From: Candidatus Ruminococcus avistercoris
GTDB lineage: Bacteria; Bacillota; Clostridia; Lachnospirales; Lachnospiraceae
Length of the DNA: 64,000 nt
Direction of reading: 5' to 3'
Assembly: GCA_019120315.1 (NCBI GenBank)
Contig: DWVJ01000008.1
Location: forward strand, 39,268-103,267
In this document: piece by piece, positions 58,623 through 64,000 of the stretch
Numbering within the stretch: the stretch's first letter is position 1
How the letters are laid out: every line of letters begins with the position of its first letter
Position numbers and translations under genes: made by a program
The notes under the pieces: generated by a model
The model's input: only the letters and a program-made list of their open reading frames with translations
What the model was told of the DNA's origin: nothing
Database searches by the model: none

Positions 58623-58665
58623 AGTATAGCAGAGGAGAAGACTTTCGTTCTGTGACGAAATCACA
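58623..58665 (-). promoter_or_regulatory. Redox-operon promoter with Crp/Fnr-like site
   Basis: The -10 box TATACT is at 58628-58623 on the minus strand. TGTGACGAAATCACA (58651-58665), an inverted repeat TGTGA-N5-TCACA, is centred about 42 bp upstream of the likely start, the class II activator position. TTTCGT/ACGAAA (58643-58660) and two copies of GACTTTCGTT (58640, 58671) overlap it. No clear -35 is present, which fits activator dependence. Confidence 0.55.
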
Positions 58666-58704
58666 AAAAGGACTTTCGTTTCCCCGGCTGCCGAGGAAGG
58701 CCGG

Positions 58705-58733
58705 TATACAAAACCGGAGAGATACGGTATAAT
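58705..58733 (+). promoter_or_regulatory. Predicted promoter of the HEPN operon
   Basis: TATAAT (58728-58733) with TATACA (58705-58710) 17 bp upstream. The -10 is perfect, the -35 weak. A small hairpin (CCGGT/ACCGG, 58701-58717) overlaps the -35. Confidence 0.5.
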
Positions 58734-58757
58734 CAGGAAAAGAGAAAAGGAGATTTT

Positions 58758-59450
58758 ATGGATAAATTCTGGGATGGATTAAAGCACAGCAGCGCGTTTT
58801 CCTTTTATTTTGATGAAGAAGGGAAAATCATACCGACAGAGGAGACGGCGTATATGCTGTATGAAGCGGATGTGTTTCCCTTTACCGTGTTTGCAAAGGA
58901 GCTGCAGTCCCTCAATGATTACTGCTTCATGCTGATTGGACAGGTGGAGCAGGAGACGCAGGAAAGGGATATGGAACAAAAAGAGATGGAAAACCGGGTA
59001 AAAATGGGAGCTGCAGAGTATGAGTGGATGATCAGCGCGGAATTAGAAACCGGTAAATGGAAATGGCTGTCTGACATCACCATTCCCTATGCGGTGATTC
59101 TGCTGTATGCGTTTCTGGAAAAAACAATGAAGTACGTGTTTCACATTTTCGAAGAGGAGAACAGGTTTTCGGAACGTCCCAGGATAAAACGGCCCTATCT
59201 GTACAGCTGGATCGGGGGCATACTTGGGATGTCATCGGAGGAGGTTCAGGAGAAATATCCGAAAGCCTTTGCTATTCTGGATGAATGCAGAAGGATCAGA
59301 AACAACTTTGCCCATGAATGTCTGGAAGGGGTAAAACTAAGCGGCGACTATGTCAGCCAGGAAAGGACGTTAAGCCCGTCCTTCCGGCTGATTGATTTTA
59401 TCAACGTTATCACCTTTCTTCTGAATAAAACAGAGGAGAAATACCTGTGA
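58758..59450 (+). CDS. HEPN-domain protein
   Basis: A 230-residue protein not assigned to a named family. A helical C-terminal part carries R181-N-N-F-A-H186, the R-x4-H motif of HEPN ribonucleases and toxins, preceded by L-D-E-C-R-R-I. A central hydrophobic helix (about 108-122) and charged segments precede it. It would be an RNase or an RNA-binding partner, but the motif alone does not prove activity. It is first of a five-gene co-directional set with short gaps, including EVE, Nudix, SWIM and Phd-like proteins. Confidence 0.6.
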   Translation: MDKFWDGLKHSSAFSFYFDEEGKIIPTEETAYMLYEADVFPFTVFAKELQSLNDYCFMLIGQVEQETQERDMEQKEMENRVKMGAAEYEWMISAELETGKWKWLSDITIPYAVILLYAFLEKTMKYVFHIFEEENRFSERPRIKRPYLYSWIGGILGMSSEEVQEKYPKAFAILDECRRIRNNFAHECLEGVKLSGDYVSQERTLSPSFRLIDFINVITFLLNKTEEKYL

Positions 59451-59493
59451 GTATGCATGATCTGAAAAAACAGGATGTGAGGCGGCAGACAAA

Positions 59494-60240
59494 ATGATGT
59501 TAAGAGAAGAAATATTCAAATACGTAAAAGAAAAATATAAGACGGAGCCGGATTACCCCTTTTCAACGTATCCGGGATTCCCGGTTCTGCGCCATGAAGA
59601 CAACCGGAAATGGTTCGCGCTGATCATGGATGTGCCCAGGGAGAAATTGGGCCTAAAGGGCACGGAGTATGTAGATATCATGAATGTGAAGCTGGGGGAT
59701 CCGATGCTTGTGGATATGCTGGTTCAGCGGCCGGGTTATTTTTACGGTTATCATATCACCCGCAGCAATTGGATCTCCGTTCTTCTGGATGGTACCGTTC
59801 CCTTTGAGGAGATATGCCAGTGGATCGATGAAAGTTATGCAGTGACGGCGTCGAGACAGAAAAAGCAGAAGATCCGGCCGCCCAGGGAGTGGATCGTGCC
59901 GGCAAATTCAAAGTATTATGATATCGAACACGCTTTTGACAGCGTCCGGGAAATCGACTGGAAGCAGGGAAAGGGCATCAAGGCCGGAGACACGGTGTAC
60001 CTCTATGCGGCGGCGCCGGTATCGGCCATCTTGTATAAATGCAAAGTGACGGAAACGGATATCCCCTGTGATTACAGCGATGAGAAGCTGACGATCACCG
60101 CATTGATGAAAATAAAGCTGCAGAAAAGATATCAACCGACCCGATTTCCTTTGAAAAAGCTGAAGGAAGAGTATGGCATCTATGGTGTCAGAGGGCCGAG
60201 AGGGGTATCGGATCTGCTGAGGGAAGCGTTGGAAAAATGA
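59494..60240 (+). CDS. YjbR/MmcQ-EVE domain fusion
   Basis: A 248-residue protein. The first ~118 residues match the YjbR/MmcQ domain (F-A-L-I-M-D-V-P-R-E-K-L-G-L, N-V-K-L-G-D-P, G-Y-H-I-T-R-S-N-W). Residues from about 131 (R-E-W-I-V-P-A-N-S-K-Y-Y-D-I) resemble an EVE/PUA-like domain, which in other proteins reads modified bases in DNA or RNA. YjbR-type domains have been linked to DNA binding. It lies 43 bases after the HEPN gene. Confidence 0.72.
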   Translation: MMLREEIFKYVKEKYKTEPDYPFSTYPGFPVLRHEDNRKWFALIMDVPREKLGLKGTEYVDIMNVKLGDPMLVDMLVQRPGYFYGYHITRSNWISVLLDGTVPFEEICQWIDESYAVTASRQKKQKIRPPREWIVPANSKYYDIEHAFDSVREIDWKQGKGIKAGDTVYLYAAAPVSAILYKCKVTETDIPCDYSDEKLTITALMKIKLQKRYQPTRFPLKKLKEEYGIYGVRGPRGVSDLLREALEK

Positions 60241-60297
60241 GTTTCTGGAACGGGCTTTCAGGAGTTAGATCAGAAAGAAAAGTATGAGAGGAATGGC

Positions 60298-60690
60298 ATG
60301 AAAACAATAAAGGTAGCAGCAGCAATCATTATACATAATAACAGAATCTTTGCAACCCAGCGAGGATACGGAGAGTTTAAGGATGGATGGGAATTTCCGG
60401 GCGGAAAGATCGAACCGGGGGAGACATCCCGCGAAGCCCTTGTGCGGGAGATCAAAGAAGAGCTGGCCATTGAGATCGAAGTGAAAGATTTTCTGGAGAC
60501 CGTGGAGTATGATTATCCGCAGTTTCATCTGTCGATGGACTGTTTTTTCTGCACGATCAAGGCAGGAGAGCTGGTACTGAAAGAACATGAAGCGGCAAAG
60601 TGGCTGACGAAAGAGACACTGGACAGCGTGGACTGGCTGCCGGCGGATAAGGGTTTGCTTGAGGGGATCAGGGCTTATCTGGGATTATGA
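60298..60690 (+). CDS. MutT-like Nudix pyrophosphohydrolase
   Basis: A 130-residue (deoxy)nucleoside triphosphate pyrophosphohydrolase. The Nudix box begins G-G-K-I-E-P-G-E and ends R-E-I-K-E-E-L-A-I, intact except that Ala replaces the last Gly. It likely hydrolyses damaged or unusual nucleotides such as 8-oxo-dGTP or a cytidine analogue. It is the third gene of the accessory operon. Confidence 0.87.
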   Translation: MKTIKVAAAIIIHNNRIFATQRGYGEFKDGWEFPGGKIEPGETSREALVREIKEELAIEIEVKDFLETVEYDYPQFHLSMDCFFCTIKAGELVLKEHEAAKWLTKETLDSVDWLPADKGLLEGIRAYLGL

Positions 60691-60729
60691 ATACGCCGAG
60701 ATTGTCTTCGGAAGGAAGAGGGAAACGCT

Positions 60730-62403
60730 ATGAGGGGCTGGAAAGAATTATTTCAGGATCATATTCTTGCACGTGGGGAAATGTATTGTTGCGATGGTGC
60801 AGTTCTGGAACTTCATAAGACAGAACAAGGATATCATGCTGTTGTAGAGGGGACAGAGGACTATGAAGTAGATATCGAGATAGAAGGAGGGCAGGTTCAC
60901 GAAATGTACTGCTCCTGTCCCTATGCGGAAGATGGGAATAACTGTAAACATATGGCGGCTGTTCTTTATATGATTGAGGAAGAAGAGGAAATTCTGACAG
61001 AGAAGAACCGTCTGGATCAGCAGGAAGAAGATCTGGAGAAATTGATTGAGAGTATCCCGGAGGGAGAATTGCGCTCTTTCCTGAAGAAACTGGCCAGACA
61101 GGATGATGGGATCCGAAGTATGATTATGACCAGGTATGCAGTAAAGATAGATGAAAAACAGATGCTTCGGTTAAAGCAGGGAGTGGATCAGATTGTCTGG
61201 AAGTACGGTGATAGGAGCGGGTATGTTGATTACCGGAATGCATGGGATTTTACCCGGGAAATGGAAGATTATCTGGAAGAAAAAGCGGATACATTGATGG
61301 AACGAAACTGCTGGTGGCAGGCGTTTGAACTGACAAATTATATTTTCCGAACGATTGGAAATATAGAGATGGATGATTCTGATGGTGGTATATGCCAGGT
61401 TGCCAATATATGCTATGATAAATGGAAAGAAATACTGGAGAATTGTACTGAAGAAGACAAAAACGAAATGTTTCTCTGGTTTACCAGTCACCTGTCATGT
61501 GATTATGTCGCGGATTACATGGAAGAATATATAGAAGATTTCCTGATGGATGAGTTTCAGAGCCGTGAAATGTTAGAGAAGAAGCTGAAGTTTCTGGATG
61601 AAAAGATCGAAAGACAGGAATATTCTACAGATTGCGGAAGAACATGGAGTGCTCGCTATGGATATGAAAATAATATCATAAAGCGGCTGGAGATCATGGA
61701 ACGTCTGAACTTTTCGATGGAAGAGATCAGGGAATACCGCAGGCAACACTGGAGTTTTTCGGCAGTAAGAAGTCTGGAGATCCAGGAGAAGCTTGAACAG
61801 GGAAATCTGGACGAGGCGGCTCGGATTCTGCGGGAGAGCAAAACTTTGGACAGAGAGTATCCAGGTTTGGTTGCCCGGTATAGTGAGCAATTGATTTCTA
61901 TCTATGAAATGCAGTCGGATAAAAAAGCTTTCAAAGAAGAATTGCTGTATTATGTCCTGGAGTGTTCGCAAAATGATCTGGTATATATTCATAAATTAAA
62001 AGCGGTTTCTGGCGAACAGGAGTGGGTTCAGTATCGGGAACAGATCCTGCAAAGCCGTAAAAATTATAACATCCGTTATCTGTTTATGGAGGATGAAAAG
62101 CTGTATGGACGTATGCTAGAGTATCTGAAGAGCGAGGACTGTATTCTGAACATGGACAGATATGAAAAGTTATTGAAGGAAAAATTTCCGGAACAGGTTC
62201 GGGATATCTACATATCATATCTGAACAGAGAAGCAAGAAGAGTCAGTGACAGAAACCGGTATCGGGAATTGATGAAATATCTTAAGAAAATTCGGAGGTA
62301 TCCGGATGGCAGAGAAAAGGCGGCGGAGATTGCCAAGAACTGGCGGACGGTGTATTACCGAAGGAGAGCCATGATGGATGAAATGAAAAAAGCAGGGTTC
62401 TGA
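60730..62403 (+). CDS. SWIM zinc-finger protein
   Basis: A 557-residue protein with a SWIM zinc finger near the N-terminus (C61-x-C63...C72-x-H74 in Y-C-S-C-P-Y-A and N-C-K-H-M-A). The rest is long, helical and charged, with no recognisable enzyme motif. SWIM domains bind DNA, RNA or proteins and are found with recombination or RNA-processing factors and in toxin-like sets. It lies 39 bases after the Nudix gene. Confidence 0.75.
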   Translation: MRGWKELFQDHILARGEMYCCDGAVLELHKTEQGYHAVVEGTEDYEVDIEIEGGQVHEMYCSCPYAEDGNNCKHMAAVLYMIEEEEEILTEKNRLDQQEEDLEKLIESIPEGELRSFLKKLARQDDGIRSMIMTRYAVKIDEKQMLRLKQGVDQIVWKYGDRSGYVDYRNAWDFTREMEDYLEEKADTLMERNCWWQAFELTNYIFRTIGNIEMDDSDGGICQVANICYDKWKEILENCTEEDKNEMFLWFTSHLSCDYVADYMEEYIEDFLMDEFQSREMLEKKLKFLDEKIERQEYSTDCGRTWSARYGYENNIIKRLEIMERLNFSMEEIREYRRQHWSFSAVRSLEIQEKLEQGNLDEAARILRESKTLDREYPGLVARYSEQLISIYEMQSDKKAFKEELLYYVLECSQNDLVYIHKLKAVSGEQEWVQYREQILQSRKNYNIRYLFMEDEKLYGRMLEYLKSEDCILNMDRYEKLLKEKFPEQVRDIYISYLNREARRVSDRNRYRELMKYLKKIRRYPDGREKAAEIAKNWRTVYYRRRAMMDEMKKAGF

Positions 62404-62432
62404 ATTCGGGGAGAGTGTAAAATATAAAAGAA

Positions 62433-62840
62433 ATGATTATGATACAAATCAGACCTGTGTCAGATCTGAGAAATAAGTTTCCTGAGATTGAAATGTTCGT
62501 CAATGCGGAGCAGCCAGTGTATCTTACCAAAAACGGATATGGTACGATGGTTGTTTTAAGGCTGGAAAAATATGCAAGTCTTGTAGATAACGTGGAAATG
62601 GAACTGGATGAAGCGGACGAGATAGCAGAAACCACAGAAGAAAGATTGAGCCATGATGACGTGGAAGCGGTAATATCGGAACGACTGAATAGTCCGCTGG
62701 CATTTGAGCCCCATCCTTCTGTAAAGAAGAGAAAACACCCTCATTACCGGTTTTATATCCGAAATTATGTGGTTGTGGAAGATGTAATGGAGGTCCTGAG
62801 ATTTCTCTATGGAGCTAGAGATATAGAACGATATTTATAA
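62433..62840 (+). CDS. Phd/YefM-type antitoxin fused to ParE/RelE-like toxin tail
   Basis: A 135-residue protein. Residues 1-85 match Phd/YefM antitoxins (I-R-P-V-S-D-L-R-N-K-F, P-V-Y-L-T-K-N-G-Y-G). Residues about 104-135 match the C-terminus of a ParE/RelE toxin (R-F-Y-I-R-N-Y, then V-M-E-V-L-R-F-L-Y-G-A-R-D-I-E). The usual antitoxin end and most of the toxin are missing, so this looks like an in-frame deletion joining the two genes. No ribosome site is clear. It is last in the accessory operon. Confidence 0.68.
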   Translation: MIMIQIRPVSDLRNKFPEIEMFVNAEQPVYLTKNGYGTMVVLRLEKYASLVDNVEMELDEADEIAETTEERLSHDDVEAVISERLNSPLAFEPHPSVKKRKHPHYRFYIRNYVVVEDVMEVLRFLYGARDIERYL

Positions 62841-62855
62841 AGATATGACTGTGGC

Positions 62856-62939
62856 ATGAATGATAAGGCAGCTTTGGAGAAGTATTCAGATGGTGTTGAT
62901 ATGGCGGAAAAGCTTGGTTTAAACCAGGCTTTTTTCAAT
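62856..62939 (+). pseudogene. Short ORF interrupted by the group II intron
   Basis: An ATG at 62856 opens a frame of 28 codons (M-N-D-K-A-A-L-E-K-Y-S-D-G-V-D-M-A) up to the predicted intron boundary. The 3' exon lies beyond the window, so neither its length nor its identity can be told. Confidence 0.35.
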
Positions 62940-64000
62940 GTGTGCCGAGCATGGCACTAATCTTACTGGTGCAAGTCCAGTCACGGGTATTTACCACCAA
63001 GTGTAGCGAACCACAAGCCGATGCCAGTAATGGCATGGGTGAAGGAAGTGGTGTAGCAAAGTTCTTGAGCCTACGAACAGAAACTTGATCAGGCGATGAG
63101 GTGGGTAAGGTTGCATTACAAACCAAAGCCCAAATGGTAAACGTAAACCGAAGTTGTAAATCAAGAGGTTGTGGAACGAAAGATTAGTGTCTTACCTCGA
63201 GAGGCCCTACTCACATACCGGGAGGTATGGTCGAAAAAGGTTTGGAGAGGGAGTCAGATGATGTCATAGTAGGCGAAGCCCCAGTGGGAATATAGCCGAA
63301 GGAATGAAACGATTTATAGTACGAATCGCTATGTTTAAAATAATACATGAGCCGGAAATCGGGTGGACAGGAAAAGTAGGAACGTAACTGAGGAATACTG
63401 TCTATACTTAGAGGGGCGATATGTATGAATCTTGAGATAGGTCAGAGGAGTAACGATGGAATTAATTGAAGTGATCTTATCAAAGGAAAACCTGAACAGA
63501 GCCTATAAAAAGGTAGTTGCCAATAAAGGCGCGGGTGGCGTTGACGGAGTTACGGTAGAGGAGTTGGGGAACTATATAAGGGAGAACCGGGAGAAAATCA
63601 TAACGTCTCTCAGAAACAGAACCTATATACCGAAGCCAGTCCGCAGAGTATTTATTCCAAAAGACAACGGAAAGAAAAGACCGTTAGGGATACCAACGGC
63701 GCTAGACCGAACAATCCAACAGGCAATATCACAGCCTATATCAGACATTTACGAGAAAATATTCAGTGACTACAGCTACGGGTTCAGACCGGGAAGAAGC
63801 TGCCATGATGCTATCAGACAGGCACTGGAATACTTGAATGAAGGGTATGAATGGGTAGTAGATATAGATATAGAGCAGTTTTTCGATAAGGTAAATCATG
63901 ACAAACTAATTCAGATACTAAGGGAACAGGTAAATGACAGTACCACATTAAATCTGATTCGGAAATATCTGAAAGCAGGAGTAATGGAAAACGGACTGGA
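62940..64000 (+). mobile_element. Group II intron, 5' part
   Basis: The sequence starts GTGTGCC, the 5' consensus (GUGYG) of group II introns. About 515 bases of structured-looking RNA without a gene (62940-63455) then lead to a group II reverse transcriptase reading off the window. Domain V and the 3' exon would lie outside. The extent is therefore a minimum. The intron follows the Phd-like gene and interrupts a small ORF. Confidence 0.85.
63456..64000 (+). CDS. ltrA: Group II intron reverse transcriptase/maturase (5' part)
   Basis: The first 181 residues of a group II intron-encoded protein; the rest lies beyond the window. It has V-A-N-K-G-A-G-G-V-D-G, Y-I-P-K-P-V-R-R-V-F-I-P-K, R-P-L-G-I-P-T, Y-G-F-R-P-G-R-S-C-H-D-A, and the first catalytic Asp in V-D-I-D-I-E-Q-F-F-D. 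The Y-A-D-D motif and the X/endonuclease domains are out of range. AGAGGAG lies before the ATG. It would splice and mobilise the intron. Confidence 0.93.
   Translation, partial: MELIEVILSKENLNRAYKKVVANKGAGGVDGVTVEELGNYIRENREKIITSLRNRTYIPKPVRRVFIPKDNGKKRPLGIPTALDRTIQQAISQPISDIYEKIFSDYSYGFRPGRSCHDAIRQALEYLNEGYEWVVDIDIEQFFDKVNHDKLIQILREQVNDSTTLNLIRKYLKAGVMENGL

Overview
The window looks like a chromosomal segment of an anaerobic, endospore-forming Gram-positive of the Clostridia, most likely Lachnospiraceae. The evidence is gene content: GerA-type germinant receptor genes, SpoIIR, a DUF3794/LysM (SipL-like) protein, an L,D-transpeptidase, sucrose uptake by a PTS, a CoA-disulfide-reductase/rhodanese operon, and purine-rich Shine-Dalgarno sites before nearly every gene. 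The genus is an inference.

Layout. 1-4.3 kb: a nickel/peptide-type ABC importer (permease fragment, permease, binding lipoprotein, two short ATPases). 4.3-9.9 kb: a sucrose regulon with scrA-scrB-scrK leftward and scrR rightward, sharing an intergenic region with three LacI-type operators; a metallo-beta-lactamase-fold gene is coupled to scrR. 10.7-14.9 kb: a DUF975/CmpB-like membrane protein, a metallophosphoesterase, a Nudix protein and a methyltransferase. 14.9-16.7 kb: an ECF-like sigma factor, a putative membrane anti-sigma factor and a small secreted protein, with the same promoter-like motif before the first and the last. 16.7-18.5 kb: a decaying stretch (frameshifted and truncated MATE gene, HxlR gene with a premature stop, 40-aa ferredoxin-like ORF, PPOX-type flavoprotein).

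18.7-31.3 kb: one rightward operon for a surface glycan. It makes a CDP-3,6-dideoxyhexose precursor (RfbF, RfbG, RfbH) and adds two PaaK/CapK-like adenylate-forming proteins, a flippase-like protein, a ThDP enzyme, an SDR reductase, a GT2 and a GT-C-type membrane protein. The enzyme set suggests a branched, yersiniose-like sugar transferred outside the membrane. The RfbH partner reductase (E3) is not in the window.

31.3-48.6 kb: housekeeping, envelope and sporulation genes (flavin reductase, RlmI-like methyltransferase, aminotransferase, L,D-transpeptidase, Ddl, MurF, PlsC, PrcB-like lipoprotein, SipL-like protein, IspE, GntR regulator, gerKA/KB/KC-like genes, SpoIIR, MurI, DUF1934). 48.7-53.1 kb: two tandem membrane-anchored NodB deacetylases and a membrane-anchored trigger-factor/FKBP-like foldase. 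53.1-58.7 kb: YugP-type peptidase, ArsC/Spx-like protein, AraC regulator, an HPr-like protein without the usual active-site motif behind phased A-tracts, and a ferredoxin/NapH-like/rhodanese-remnant/CoA-disulfide-reductase operon with a Crp/Fnr-like site at about -42.

58.7-62.8 kb: an accessory operon (HEPN protein, YjbR-EVE fusion, MutT-like Nudix, SWIM zinc-finger protein, Phd-toxin fusion). It is followed by a group II intron (from about 62,940) whose reverse transcriptase runs off the end of the window. The best candidates for something new are this HEPN/EVE/SWIM operon, the dideoxysugar/ThDP/PaaK glycan operon, and the sigma factor with its small secreted protein.
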